DNA of 64,000 nucleotides from Chitinophaga sp. YR627 (GCF_900114995.1 NZ_FOUX01000007.1:248001-312000), one strand, 5' to 3'; shown: positions 9,320 to 18,041, numbered from the stretch's first letter. Numbers and translations: made by a program. The notes: a model not told the origin generated them from the letters alone.

Positions 9320-9752
9320 GATTCCTCTTTTCGTTCTGCGGGTAACAAAAGTAGTTAAATGAAACCGTGATGCAAAAAATAATTGTCTGCAGGGGTTAAA
9401 TGCTTATCTGTAGCCGTTATATCAGCTTTTTCTTCGTTGTATACCCTTATTACGCCGCTATTACGACCATATTTCTTCGCTCAGAAGCGGACAAATAGCG
9501 GCATAATAACGGCGAAATGACGGTATAATGGGCCATTCAGCCCCTGAATAACGGACACCTGCTTATTTAACAGAGGACTAGTTGTAAAATTACCCTCATT
9601 AAGGTGGTGATTTGGCTATAGAAACACCGGTTTGTGAGGATGTTCCGGTATAGATGCGTCGTATATGCGTCGTATATACGTCGTGTATGAAGCATGTCAA
9701 TGCTATTTTTAGTGGAAATAGGGGGTATTCCGGCTAAAGCCTCCTGAAAGGC
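9320..9752. other. Intergenic region with an inverted repeat and short tandem repeats
   Basis: No gene is seen. Two structures are visible: an inverted repeat (9447-9462 with 9494-9509, 15 of 16 bases complementary, core GCCGCTATT), and about three imperfect copies of a GCGTCGTATAT unit at about 9655-9688. The function of both is unknown. Confidence 0.5.
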
Positions 9753-9781
9753 AAAAAAAAGTGCCGGTACAGGACCGGCAC
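9753..9781 (-). terminator. Terminator downstream of the histidine phosphatase gene
   Basis: The hairpin GTGCCGGTAC/AGGACCGGCAC at 9761-9781 is flanked on the left by eight A residues, which read as a U run in the minus-strand transcript. It sits 11 bases past the stop codon of the phosphatase gene. Confidence 0.85.
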
Positions 9782-9792
9782 AATAATATCTG

Positions 9793-10368
9793 CTAGACCA
9801 GGTGAGCGGTACAGTTGTACAGTTCGCACTCCCATATATCATCATTCACTGTAAAACGCGTAACGGAGGTGTTTTTCAGGTTAGATTCCTGTATCAGACC
9901 TGGCGCCAGTTTTTTAAGTAAATAGCGAATAAAGCTGCCATGGCTTACAATTACGATATGTTTACCGGCATGCTCCTGCATCAGATCATCCAGGAAAGCC
10001 ATACCACGTGTTAAAACAGCCTGTTCAGTTTCCATGCCCAGTTCCAGCTGACGCCAACCGGCTCCCCATTTGGCGATCCTGTCTGCCTCAGTTGTTCCTT
10101 CCGTCTGGCCACCGGAAACTTCCATAATGCGTCTGTCTTCACGTACATCTTCAATGCCGAGTTCGGCGGCAATGATTTCTCCCGTCCTTCTGGCGCGGGA
10201 TAAATGACTGGTGTAAATGATATCCCAGGGTTCGTCAGAAAGGCGTATGCCCAGTTTTCTGGCCTGTTCAAGTCCTTCATTATCCAGGGCAATATCTGTA
10301 CTACCCTGCATTTTCCCTTCTTTGTTCCATGCTGTACTTCCGTGACGGATCAGGGCTATACGTGTCAT
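9793..10368 (-). CDS. Histidine phosphatase family protein (phosphoglycerate mutase-like)
   Basis: Starting at ATG 10368 the product is 191 residues beginning MTRIALIRHGSTAWN, with the phosphohistidine motif RHG at residues 8-10. An upstream ATG at 10404 would only add 12 atypical residues. The second catalytic His is in VIVSHGSFIRYLL near residue 145. The family covers cofactor-dependent mutases and broad phosphatases; the length and lack of a mutase insertion favour a phosphatase. It follows the response regulator gene by about 57 bp on the same strand and could be the last gene of that operon. A terminator follows. Confidence 0.85.
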   Translation of the reverse strand: MTRIALIRHGSTAWNKEGKMQGSTDIALDNEGLEQARKLGIRLSDEPWDIIYTSHLSRARRTGEIIAAELGIEDVREDRRIMEVSGGQTEGTTEADRIAKWGAGWRQLELGMETEQAVLTRGMAFLDDLMQEHAGKHIVIVSHGSFIRYLLKKLAPGLIQESNLKNTSVTRFTVNDDIWECELYNCTAHLV

Positions 10369-10425
10369 AGGCACTCTTGTGTTGGTTGCCGCAAATATAC
10401 GCACAGATCCGCAGGAATGAAAACC

Positions 10426-11094
10426 CTAGAGCAGTTCAGCCTCACTGATGAGATTGTTTTTCAGCGCGAAAACCACGACCCCGGCGGTATTCTTAACATT
10501 CATTTTTTCCAGGATGCGGGTACGGTGTCCTTCTACCGTCCGTTTGCTGAGGAATATCTTGTCACCAATTTCCTGGGCGGTAAATTGCTGGCAAATCAGC
10601 CGGATGATCTCTTTCTCCCTGTCGGTGAATGTGATCGGATTATTCTCCCTGGAGGGGTTAAAACGGCTTTTGACGATCATCGACGCCAGCTTGGCCGAAG
10701 TCTGCCGGCAATAGAAAATATGATCTTCATACACACTGTTGATGGCCTCGATGATCTCCTGTTTATCCGCATTTTTTAACAGATAACCTTTTGCACCGGC
10801 TTCCAGCATTTCCACGATGAGTTCTTCCTCATCAAACATAGATAAAGCAATGATCTTAATGTCAGGATTGCGTTGTAAGAGTGCGCGGGTAGCCGTAATG
10901 CCATCCATCAGCGGCATTTTAAGGTCGGTCATGACTACGTCCGCTTCGACGCTTGTCAGTAGTTCCAGTAATTCCCTGCCATTGTTGGCCTGCCCTACAA
11001 GGGTAATGTCAGGTTGTCTCGAAAGCATTAATGCAAGTCCGTCACGGAATATCTCATGATCGTCAGCTATCACTAATCGGATGTCGTGATTCAT
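10426..11094 (-). CDS. NarL/FixJ-type response regulator
   Basis: A 222-residue protein with an N-terminal receiver domain (acidic pair D11-D12, phosphoacceptor D57 in MTDLKMP, conserved K near 105 in YLLKNAD) and a C-terminal LuxR-type helix-turn-helix (about residues 153-215, FTDREKEIIRLICQ through RTVEGHRTRILEKM). It lies 58 bp downstream of a HisKA_3-type histidine kinase gene on the same strand, so the two are a cognate pair. Targets are not visible. The closely packed upstream membrane protein and lipoprotein genes may supply the sensed signal. Confidence 0.93.
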   Translation of the reverse strand: MNHDIRLVIADDHEIFRDGLALMLSRQPDITLVGQANNGRELLELLTSVEADVVMTDLKMPLMDGITATRALLQRNPDIKIIALSMFDEEELIVEMLEAGAKGYLLKNADKQEIIEAINSVYEDHIFYCRQTSAKLASMIVKSRFNPSRENNPITFTDREKEIIRLICQQFTAQEIGDKIFLSKRTVEGHRTRILEKMNVKNTAGVVVFALKNNLISEAELL

Positions 11095-11152
11095 TGATTG
11101 TTAGAATTGGGGTAAGTTGTGTGACCGGGATTAAACGTGCTGTAAAGTTACA

Positions 11153-11893
11153 TTATCCCACCGGAATTTTTACGAAATAGTTGGTCCCCTGGCCCGGCGC
11201 AGAATCAATAGACAGTGAACCCCGCAGGATGTCTGTACGGATCGCCAGACTTTTCATACCCAGTCCGGCAGATTCATTTCTGGCTTTTTTTACATCAAAC
11301 CCGATCCCGTTCTCCTTTATCAGTACAAGGTAGAATCCGTTTTCTCTCGTCAGCACGATCTGTAATTGTGTGGCTTTGGCATGTTTCAGGGTATTGTGCG
11401 TGATCTCCTGAATGATGCGGAAGATATGGATCTGTTTTTCCGGGGTAATGTCGATCTTACCGGAAGTGTGGAACTTAATCTCAAGATCCTGCTTACCGGA
11501 CAACTGACGGATGAATTCATGTAATGCCTCGGTCAACCCCTTACGCTCAAGTGTAGCTGGCAACAGGTTGTGCGATATCTGTCTGAGTCCCTTTATCACC
11601 TCATCGATGTAACCGGAAGAACGGGCAATGATCTGATGGTCTCTTTCATCTGTCACCTCAATACTATGAATATTGAGTTTGATGGTAGATAATAAAGGCC
11701 CCATGCTATCATGCAGATCAGCGGCAATCCGCTTTCTTTCATTCTCCAGAATGGTAATTTCCGCAACGATACGTTCGCGTTGCAGCTGTATGTAGCGGCG
11801 ATGATACAATACAATAGAGATGACAAAAAACAGAATGATGATGGCTATCAGCAGCGAGATAAATATGGTGATATAAAATATTTTGTCGTCCAT
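11153..11893 (-). CDS. Sensor histidine kinase (HisKA_3/HATPase_c, NarX-like core)
   Basis: A 246-residue protein with one N-terminal membrane helix (residues about 7-30), a short linker, the dimerisation/phosphoacceptor motif RIAADLHDSMGPLLS with H61, and a C-terminal ATPase domain (NTLKHAKA, ENGIGFD, GLGMKSLAIR). It has no periplasmic sensor domain, so sensing must come from the membrane helix or a partner protein. The gene 36 bp upstream encodes a multi-span membrane protein that is a candidate partner. The N box and G boxes are recognisable, so kinase activity is expected. Confidence 0.92.
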   Translation of the reverse strand: MDDKIFYITIFISLLIAIIILFFVISIVLYHRRYIQLQRERIVAEITILENERKRIAADLHDSMGPLLSTIKLNIHSIEVTDERDHQIIARSSGYIDEVIKGLRQISHNLLPATLERKGLTEALHEFIRQLSGKQDLEIKFHTSGKIDITPEKQIHIFRIIQEITHNTLKHAKATQLQIVLTRENGFYLVLIKENGIGFDVKKARNESAGLGMKSLAIRTDILRGSLSIDSAPGQGTNYFVKIPVG

Positions 11894-11929
11894 GGGGCAT
11901 CATCATTTTGGGGGCGTTGTGGCTTTCGG

Positions 11930-12592
11930 CTATGCGTCGAAATGTTTGTTGAAATAGTAGGATGGCTTAACAGGTATGCACAGCACTGCTATTGCGTAGA
12001 TCAAATTTACAAAAGCATTGATATAATTAAACATAAAAATAATACGCAGCGAGAGCACCGTATCCGAACCTATAAACATCGAAGCTTCATAGATGATCTG
12101 ATAGATAAAGATGATGATAAATCCCATGCAAACCAGGAACCGGGCATTCCTGAACAATGACTTGTTGTCTTTTACGATCAGATAATTGATCTCGTTGATG
12201 CTGAGCAACACCGTCACGAAGGCATAGATCACCCGGAAATAAGGACTGAAGGTTTCTATTTTATTGAAGATGATATTCTCTGTGATCCATATCCCTCCCA
12301 AACCGGATAATAATCCGATAAACAGCAAACGCTTTCGCTTTAGCGTACCCCATACAAAGAACTGGTACACGATCACAATAGATTCTGCAAGACCATACAG
12401 ATTGAGGGGAACAGCATTGCTGGTATGCAGTACACGGATGCAGATAAAGCCGATCGTTTCCGACAGGAATGCCAGTGAGAGGAGTAGCAGGAAGGGCTGA
12501 AAGCTTGCAACCGTCCGGTTGAAGCGTATCAGCCCTATTGCCAGAGGAATAATGACCAGCTGGCTTACCAGAAAGGCGCCTATATTATTCAT
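11930..12592 (-). CDS. Multi-span membrane protein of unknown function, in a histidine kinase operon
   Basis: A 220-residue hydrophobic protein with about six or seven predicted membrane helices (for example residues 5-20, 33-52, 66-82, 90-106, 120-140, 150-172, 182-205). No known catalytic motif was recognised. It sits between a lipoprotein gene (24 bp upstream) and the histidine kinase gene (36 bp downstream) on the same strand. Because that kinase lacks an extracytoplasmic domain, this protein may be its sensory or regulatory partner. That role is inferred only from context. Confidence 0.75.
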   Translation of the reverse strand: MNNIGAFLVSQLVIIPLAIGLIRFNRTVASFQPFLLLLSLAFLSETIGFICIRVLHTSNAVPLNLYGLAESIVIVYQFFVWGTLKRKRLLFIGLLSGLGGIWITENIIFNKIETFSPYFRVIYAFVTVLLSINEINYLIVKDNKSLFRNARFLVCMGFIIIFIYQIIYEASMFIGSDTVLSLRIIFMFNYINAFVNLIYAIAVLCIPVKPSYYFNKHFDA

Positions 12593-12616
12593 CAGGACAA
12601 GGATAATGATGGATGA

Positions 12617-13129
12617 TTATAATGCACTTTTACAGAGAGGAGGACAACGCTGACCACTTTCCATGGCCTGGTCCATTGAACCCGCTTTGGCAGACGAAAC
12701 GCCTGGTACGTTGGCAGCTTTCTCCCTTGCGACAAGGGTAGTCAGAATGTCTTTTCCCTCCTTATCCACAGGTAATAATACCAGTCTTACCTGGCCCTTC
12801 TGATCTTTGCCGAAATAGATGCGAAGCCCGTCAGCTCCTTTGGCATTGAGGATGGCGGCAATGGCATGGCGGTTAAACGTTTCTCCTTCAGGAATATTGA
12901 AAGCACTGTCGAGATAATTACCTCCCAGTTTAGCCTGCAACTCTTTTCTGCCGGCCAGATAACCCTGTCGCAGACTGCGGGCTTCTTCAACGGTAATAAC
13001 GTGCTCAAATGCTCTGCTCTTGTCCAGGGGAATTTCTCCTTGTGGGGTGGAAGGACCATGAGTACATGCTGAAAGTGTGGCAATGGGGATGGCCATGAAA
13101 AAGAAACGTATCATGTTACGGTGCTTCAT
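12617..13129 (-). CDS. Lipoprotein of unknown function
   Basis: A 170-residue protein with a lipoprotein signal (hydrophobic stretch IRFFFMAIPIATLSAC, lipidated Cys near residue 22). A start at the sixth residue is also possible and would keep the signal. The mature part is soluble, with EHVITVEEARSLRQGYL and a segment reading LRIYFGKDQKGQVRLVLLPVDKEG, a pattern seen in small Bacteroidota lipoproteins without known function. It is the first gene of the operon with the membrane protein, histidine kinase and response regulator, so an outer-envelope sensing role is possible. Confidence 0.75.
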   Translation of the reverse strand: MKHRNMIRFFFMAIPIATLSACTHGPSTPQGEIPLDKSRAFEHVITVEEARSLRQGYLAGRKELQAKLGGNYLDSAFNIPEGETFNRHAIAAILNAKGADGLRIYFGKDQKGQVRLVLLPVDKEGKDILTTLVAREKAANVPGVSSAKAGSMDQAMESGQRCPPLCKSAL

Positions 13130-13512
13130 AATAGCGGTTTTATAATGAATGAATATGTAAGCTAATAGATATGACCGGCTTTGTACCGGGTAGAAATGCT
13201 GAAAATAAAACGTATAAATACGTGATGGGGCGGGGCCGTTGTAACAGTTATGACGTAAGATAAGATAAATGTAATTAGGAATTAAGAATCAGGACCTGCC
13301 TGACACCTTATACGACGAATATCCGGGGCTGGCCATACACCTGCATATTGTTACCTCTTCTGCCTCACAGTAACATCGCTGATAAAATTCCTGCTGCTTA
13401 ATTCCTGCTGCAGGCCCCCCGGACTGGGCCAGACTATTCAAAAAAAACTAATATCTGGTACTTATATCAGTATTATCTACAATCTATTTTTGTCCTCCTT
13501 TTACATTTGACA
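13130..13512. other. Divergent intergenic region with a promoter for the MarR gene
   Basis: This lies between the minus-strand lipoprotein operon and the plus-strand MarR gene. A match to the Bacteroidota -7 box TAnnTTTG (TATTTTTG) is at 13485-13492, 20 bases before the MarR ATG. An imperfect dyad around 13449-13476 (AATATCTG...CAGTATT) lies just upstream and could be an operator. An AATTAGGAATTAAGAAT stretch near 13272 resembles common Bacteroidota intergenic repeats. Confidence 0.5.
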
Positions 13513-14169
13513 ATGAAAAAAACATCAGGCTTCAGTCCTGAGCAACAACTTACCTCGCTGGACGCAAGACTCTTGCTGTCCTTACAGCGACTGAGTGATA
13601 TGCTTAAGGCAATGCAGTGGGAGCAGGCGAGAATGCTGGGTATAACACCCTTACAATTACAGATCTTATTATTCACAGGTTATCATACAGCCGAAGTGAA
13701 CAAAGTGGCCTATATCGCCACCGAATTGCAACTAAGTCGTCCTACAGTAAGTGATGCAGCCGCAGCACTTGTGAGCAAGGGATTTCTGCGGATGGAGGAA
13801 GATATGCGTGACAGACGTAGCTATTCATTCCTGCTGACAGATACAGGCAGAGAAGTGCTGACACAGGCAGAACATTATATCAGTGAACTGGATACCATCC
13901 TGCAAAAGAGACCTTTACAGGAGAAAAGCAGCTTATACCAGTCTGTTTATACTATCATCGCCGGACTATATGATCAGGAGAAAGGTGGTATGCAACGTAT
14001 GTGTTATAGCTGTGCGCATTATGAGGGCAACAAAAAAAGGCAGCATTACTGCCGCCTCTTTAAGAAAAAGTTGTCATCCGCAGAATTACAGATCGATTGT
14101 ATAGATCATTCCAGCTTATCAGGACCAGCCAGAGTCATATCATCATCCGATAATAACGGATCATTATAA
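13513..14169 (+). CDS. MarR-type winged-helix regulator with C-terminal cysteine cluster
   Basis: A 218-residue protein starting at ATG 13513. Residues about 15-130 form a winged helix-turn-helix (LQLSRPTVSDAAAALVSKGFLR, wing at MRDRRSY). The C-terminus (160-200) carries C164, C167, C180 and C196 with nearby His residues, in CYSCAHYEG...HYCRLF...IDCIDH. This layout suggests a small metal- or redox-binding module added to a MarR core, so it may sense metal or oxidative stress. The gene is tail to tail with the MocR gene, overlapping it by 6 bp. The ligand and targets are unknown. Confidence 0.82.
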   Translation: MKKTSGFSPEQQLTSLDARLLLSLQRLSDMLKAMQWEQARMLGITPLQLQILLFTGYHTAEVNKVAYIATELQLSRPTVSDAAAALVSKGFLRMEEDMRDRRSYSFLLTDTGREVLTQAEHYISELDTILQKRPLQEKSSLYQSVYTIIAGLYDQEKGGMQRMCYSCAHYEGNKKRQHYCRLFKKKLSSAELQIDCIDHSSLSGPARVISSSDNNGSL

Positions 14170-15630
14170 TTGCTGAATCACCTTTGCCAGTTTCCCTAAA
14201 CCTTTAATAATGCCCGTTTCATCCATTGACGCGTAACCAAGACGCAAACCCGGAGCATGACTGTACTTAGGATTATAATAACTTAACGGATTCACTACAT
14301 TCACACCTGCTGACTGCATCTTTTGTAATAACTGTTCAGGTTCCACCTGTTTATACAACTGTAGCCAAATGGCCAGGCCTCCCTGCGGACGCGTATAATG
14401 CGCCTGTCCGGCAAAGACGGAGTGTATAATATTGTGGGCCAGATCCAGTCTTTTCATATAGACGTAACGGGTATTATGAATGTGTTTCCTGATATCACCT
14501 GCTATCATCAGGTTGGCAATCGCCTGTTGTAATACCGGGTCACCCTCTCTGTTCACAATACTACGATAAGCAGCCAGGGACTTAATAAAGTCCGCCGGAC
14601 CACACACAAAACTGATCGGTAGTGTATGCATGACCGATCCTATGTAGATCACATTGTCTGCATGCGGCATCCCGGCCAACGGTATATAATGTGTATGGAA
14701 ATGATACTCGTGATCATAGTCATCTTCTATGATCATAAAGTTGTATTGCTCACTCAGGGCCAGCAGTTGCTGACGCTTCTCTACGGATAATGTACTCGTG
14801 GTAGGATACTGATGATGTGGCGTAATATATAATGCCTTCAACGGTGTCTGCTGACAAAGTACTTCCAGTTCATCGAGATTAATACCCTGTTCATCAGAAT
14901 GAACATAGTGTAACTGCGCACCTGCCATCGCAAATGCCTGCCATGCCGGCTGATAGCCCGGATGCTCAACAGCTACATGATCGCCCGGAGATAACAGTGT
15001 TTGAGCCGTGAGGTATAAAGCCATCTGTCCGCCCTGTGTAATACAGATGTTCTCTGTAGTCACTGCCAGTCCGCGGTCATTATTCAACATCGCATTGATC
15101 TCCTGCAACAGATACTCATTCCCCCGCTCACTATTGTTATTATATATAGTACGCTGGTCATCCTGCTGCACAAGCCTCCTGCATTCCCTGGTGATTTCCG
15201 CAACAGGGATCAGTTTGAGGTCTGGCAGACCATCATCAAATATTATATCGTAATTACCACTCGGATTGGATGGGGGGAGAGAGATATTCACATGACGGAA
15301 AGGGATCTGGAGGGGCTGTTTTGACGGACTATCCTGTCCCGGTGGCCCCGTATGTCCTGAAGGCATGCTATCACTTACCCGGGTGCCACTCTTATAATGA
15401 GAAGTAAGCCATCCCGCGGCTATAAGCTGGTCATACACAAGCATGACCGTATTCCTGTTAACTTTAAGTTGCTGAGCCAAAACCCTGGAACCTGGCAATA
15501 AAGCCCCGGGGAGAAGTCTGCCTCTCACGATTTCATTAATTATATATGCTTTGATCTGCTGGTATATCGGCTCATTCTTGTTGAACGACAACTGGATCTG
15601 CACATGCCTGTAACTCTTCATAGCTGGCAA
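14164..15630 (-). CDS. MocR-type regulator (GntR helix-turn-helix plus aminotransferase fold) lacking the PLP lysine
   Basis: A 488-residue protein with an N-terminal GntR winged helix (about residues 12-85, PIYQQIKAYIINEIVRGRL and VNRNTVMLVYDQL) and a fold-type I aminotransferase domain (about 125-488). The cofactor Asp region EDDYDHEYH (302-310) and the PGYQPAW motif are present. The position of the Schiff-base lysine, normally GS-x-SKTL, reads GSVMHTL, placing His335 where the lysine should be. PLP could not be bound covalently, so this copy may respond to another ligand or to non-covalent PLP. It diverges from an ArsR-type gene. Confidence 0.88.
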   Translation of the reverse strand: MPAMKSYRHVQIQLSFNKNEPIYQQIKAYIINEIVRGRLLPGALLPGSRVLAQQLKVNRNTVMLVYDQLIAAGWLTSHYKSGTRVSDSMPSGHTGPPGQDSPSKQPLQIPFRHVNISLPPSNPSGNYDIIFDDGLPDLKLIPVAEITRECRRLVQQDDQRTIYNNNSERGNEYLLQEINAMLNNDRGLAVTTENICITQGGQMALYLTAQTLLSPGDHVAVEHPGYQPAWQAFAMAGAQLHYVHSDEQGINLDELEVLCQQTPLKALYITPHHQYPTTSTLSVEKRQQLLALSEQYNFMIIEDDYDHEYHFHTHYIPLAGMPHADNVIYIGSVMHTLPISFVCGPADFIKSLAAYRSIVNREGDPVLQQAIANLMIAGDIRKHIHNTRYVYMKRLDLAHNIIHSVFAGQAHYTRPQGGLAIWLQLYKQVEPEQLLQKMQSAGVNVVNPLSYYNPKYSHAPGLRLGYASMDETGIIKGLGKLAKVIQQL

Positions 15631-15644
15631 TAAGGTGTCTCTGA

Positions 15645-15729
15645 TATACGGACGTCAGACGTATACGGTTGTTAATTTTTGTTAATGATGAAAATATTTA
15701 TAAATATGAGTTCGCTATTTCCCGTCCGT
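15645..15729. promoter_or_regulatory. Candidate operator dyad between MocR and ArsR genes
   Basis: A dyad TATACG(N9)CGTATA lies at 15645-15665, just upstream of the MocR start. The motif TACGGACG inside it recurs in inverse orientation (CGTCCGTA) at 15723-15730, on the ArsR side. These are plausible sites for either divergent regulator. Confidence 0.4.
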
Positions 15730-15766
15730 ATTTTCGCAGGCTTCGAAAAATATCTATTTTTACAGA

Positions 15767-16036
15767 ATGGACGCAGTAACGATAGAGAAAGCAGCAAACG
15801 CAATCGCTGATAAGCACCGGTTATCCATTATACTGGCAGCCTCCAGGCAATCTGCTATCCAATGCTGCGAAATCACCGAACTCACCGGTTTGTCTCAACC
15901 CACTGTGTCTCACCATATTAAGATCCTGGTAGACAGTGGGATACTCATTTATGACAAAACCGGACGCAATGTTCAGTTAACCATTAACAAAGAGATGATG
16001 AAACACCTCTCTTCCTTCTTCGGACAGTTAAGCTGA
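15767..16036 (+). CDS. Small ArsR-type winged-helix regulator
   Basis: An 89-residue protein consisting of a single winged helix (ADKHRLSIILAASRQSAIQCCEITELTGLSQPTVSHHIKILVDSGIL). The recognition helix SQPTVSHHIKIL is typical of ArsR/SmtB repressors. The usual metal site ELCVCDL is replaced by IQCCEITEL, with two adjacent cysteines (C36, C37). Whether these sense metal is unknown. It is divergent from the MocR gene and upstream of the TetR gene with its own operator, so it may regulate either itself or a distant target. Confidence 0.85.
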   Translation: MDAVTIEKAANAIADKHRLSIILAASRQSAIQCCEITELTGLSQPTVSHHIKILVDSGILIYDKTGRNVQLTINKEMMKHLSSFFGQLS

Positions 16037-16086
16037 TCATTTTTTTTAAAACATTTTGCAGATTCATATCTGCATATTACCTTTGA

Positions 16087-16102
16087 TTAACCAAATGGTT
16101 AA
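16087..16102. promoter_or_regulatory. TetR operator 1 (upstream of the TetR gene)
   Basis: The dyad TTAACCAAATGGTTAA lies 15 bases before the TetR start. The same 6-base arms recur upstream of the exporter operon, which supports binding by this TetR and autorepression. Confidence 0.8.
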
Positions 16103-16117
16103 ATCGGATAGTTTAAG

Positions 16118-16726
16118 ATGGCACAGGAAAAAAACACAGAGGAACAGATCATAGAAGCCGCCAGAAAGATCTTTGTAAAACGTGGACTCGATGGAGCCCG
16201 TATGCAGGATATTGCAGATGAAGCCGGTATCAACAAAGCCATGCTGCATTACTATTATCGCAGCAAAGACAAACTGTTTGAGATCGTATTTGCTGAGGCA
16301 TTCTCTAAGGTAGTGACGCCACTGGGACATATCCTGGAAGGTTCCAAACCAATAGAGGAGAAGATTAAAGAGCTAATAGATCACTATATTACCGGGATCT
16401 CCCAGGTGCCTTACCTGCCGATATTTATATTTAGTGAGGTTAATCAGCGCCCGGAGATCATGATAAAAAGACTCAATTCCCAGCCATCTTTTGGCAGCGT
16501 GATGAACTTCATGAAGGAAGTCATTGAAGCCGGTAAAAATGGTAAAATAAAGGAAGTCAGTCCCATTCAGCTCTTCCTGAACATAGTTGCACTCTGTATA
16601 TTCCCCTTCGTGGCCCGGCCACTCATACAGGGGATCTTTCAACAGGATAATATACAGTTTGATATGATGATAGAGGAACGGAAAAAGATGGTGGCAGATG
16701 TAATACTTGCCTGGTTAAAGCCTTAA
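16118..16726 (+). CDS. TetR-family repressor of the adjacent exporter operon
   Basis: A 202-residue protein with an N-terminal TetR helix-turn-helix (EEQIIEAARKIFVKRGLDGARMQDIADEAGINKAMLHYYYRSKDKLF) and a helical C-terminal ligand domain. It resembles the CecR/YbiH-type TetR regulators that control ybhGFSR exporters, and the downstream genes are the corresponding exporter components. Two near-identical palindromes, one before this gene and one before the TolC gene, are the likely binding sites. A terminator hairpin at its 3' end separates it from the exporter transcript, so repressor and exporter are controlled by separate promoters. Confidence 0.9.
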   Translation: MAQEKNTEEQIIEAARKIFVKRGLDGARMQDIADEAGINKAMLHYYYRSKDKLFEIVFAEAFSKVVTPLGHILEGSKPIEEKIKELIDHYITGISQVPYLPIFIFSEVNQRPEIMIKRLNSQPSFGSVMNFMKEVIEAGKNGKIKEVSPIQLFLNIVALCIFPFVARPLIQGIFQQDNIQFDMMIEERKKMVADVILAWLKP

Positions 16727-16740
16727 CAGGCTTTTTTTTA
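16717..16740 (+). terminator. Terminator overlapping the TetR stop codon
   Basis: AAAGCCT (16717-16723) pairs with AGGCTTT (16728-16734) around a TAAC loop that includes the stop codon, followed by a T run. Confidence 0.8.
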
Positions 16741-16749
16741 GAACCTGAA

Positions 16750-16765
16750 TTAACCAATTGGTTAA
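16750..16765. promoter_or_regulatory. TetR operator 2 (upstream of the exporter operon)
   Basis: A perfect 16-bp palindrome TTAACCAATTGGTTAA, 15 bases before the TolC-family start codon. It shares both 6-base arms with the site before the TetR gene. Confidence 0.85.
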
Positions 16766-16780
16766 AATAAACAGTTAGTA

Positions 16781-18022
16781 ATGATGAAGTATCTCGTATG
16801 GGCCATATTATTATGCAGTATACCTGCCATGGCGCAAACTTCCCTGACGCTGGAAGACTGTTATCAGCTGGCGCAAAAGAACTACCCGCTCATCCGGCAA
16901 CGGGAACTGATCAGCAAAGCCGGTGCCTATAACGTGGCTAATGCGGCTAAAGGCTATCTGCCACAGCTGAACTTCTCCGGACAAGCCACCTATCAGACGC
17001 AGGTTGTGGCCATCCCCATTCCCGGCGCCCCGGAAATCAGTAAAGACCAGTATAAGGTCCAGGCAGAAGTCACACAAACCATTTTTGATGGGGGGAACAT
17101 TCATTATCAGCAGGAACTCAGTAAAGCCAACACCGTTGTACAGCAACAACAGTTGGAAGTCAACCTGTTTAATATCCGCGAACGGGTGAGTCAGCTCTTC
17201 TTTGGTATCCTGTTGATAGATGAACAACTCCAGCAGAATCAGCTCAGAAAAGAGGATATCCAGAGCGGCGCACATAAAACAGCAGGTGCTGTCAACAACG
17301 GGTCCGCCTTACGTAGCAGCCTCGACGAACTCAAAGCAGAGATCCTTAACACGGATCAGTCCACTACACAGCTGAAAACCAACCGGCAGGCTTATTTACA
17401 AATGCTGGGACTCTTTATTAACCAGTCACTTGATAACCTGGTGCAGCTGGTACGTCCCGCACAGGCGCCATTATCCCCCGAAATACGCCGCCCGGAATTA
17501 TTACTCTATGACTATCAGCAGAAAAGCCTGGCGATTCAGGAAAAACAGCTGAAAGTGAGTTACCTGCCTAAAGTGAATGCGTTCATACAGGGCAATTATG
17601 GCCGGCCTACGCTGAATATAGTCAGCAACGACTTTGGCTTTTATGGAATAGGTGGCGTCCGCTTCAGCTGGGCCCTGGGTAGTTTATATACCAATAAGAA
17701 CAGCAAACAACTGCTGCACATCAATCGCCAGGATCTGGATGTACAAAGGGAAACCTTCCTATTTAATACTAAGCAGACCATGATCGGTCAGCAGATGGAA
17801 GTGGCCCAGTACACCGATCTTATACAGAAAGACCAGGAGATCATCGATCTGCGGACTTCCGTAAAAAAAGCAGCAGTCGCACAACTGGAAAATGGTGTTA
17901 TCACCTCTCACGACTATATCAGTCAGGTGAATGCAGAAAACCAGGCCAGACTATCACTCGTCCTGCATGAGATACAATTGCTGCAGGCACAGTACAATCA
18001 TAAAAACACATCAGGTAACTAA
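16781..18022 (+). CDS. TolC-family outer-membrane efflux protein
   Basis: A 413-residue protein with a signal peptide (MMKYLVWAILLCSIPAMAQ) and two long coiled-coil repeats typical of OEP/TolC (LTLEDCYQLAQKNYPLI at the start, QELSKANTVVQQQQLEVNLFNIRERVSQLF in the first repeat). It would form the trimeric outer-membrane duct. It is the first gene of a tight operon with a HlyD adaptor, two ABC ATPases and two permeases, all on the same strand. Transcription is probably blocked by the upstream TetR protein through the palindrome directly before the start. Confidence 0.92.
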   Translation: MMKYLVWAILLCSIPAMAQTSLTLEDCYQLAQKNYPLIRQRELISKAGAYNVANAAKGYLPQLNFSGQATYQTQVVAIPIPGAPEISKDQYKVQAEVTQTIFDGGNIHYQQELSKANTVVQQQQLEVNLFNIRERVSQLFFGILLIDEQLQQNQLRKEDIQSGAHKTAGAVNNGSALRSSLDELKAEILNTDQSTTQLKTNRQAYLQMLGLFINQSLDNLVQLVRPAQAPLSPEIRRPELLLYDYQQKSLAIQEKQLKVSYLPKVNAFIQGNYGRPTLNIVSNDFGFYGIGGVRFSWALGSLYTNKNSKQLLHINRQDLDVQRETFLFNTKQTMIGQQMEVAQYTDLIQKDQEIIDLRTSVKKAAVAQLENGVITSHDYISQVNAENQARLSLVLHEIQLLQAQYNHKNTSGN

Positions 18023-18041
18023 TAAAATCGTCATTTGAGAT

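Noticed and set aside
9654..9690. CRISPR-like array
   Set aside because: The units are about 11-12 bp and contiguous, with no spacers, so this is a short tandem repeat. No CRISPR array or cas gene was seen in the window.
9567..9845. Minus-strand frame of 92 codons after the phosphatase gene
   Set aside because: It overlaps the end of the phosphatase gene in another frame and crosses its terminator; the protein has no recognisable pattern.
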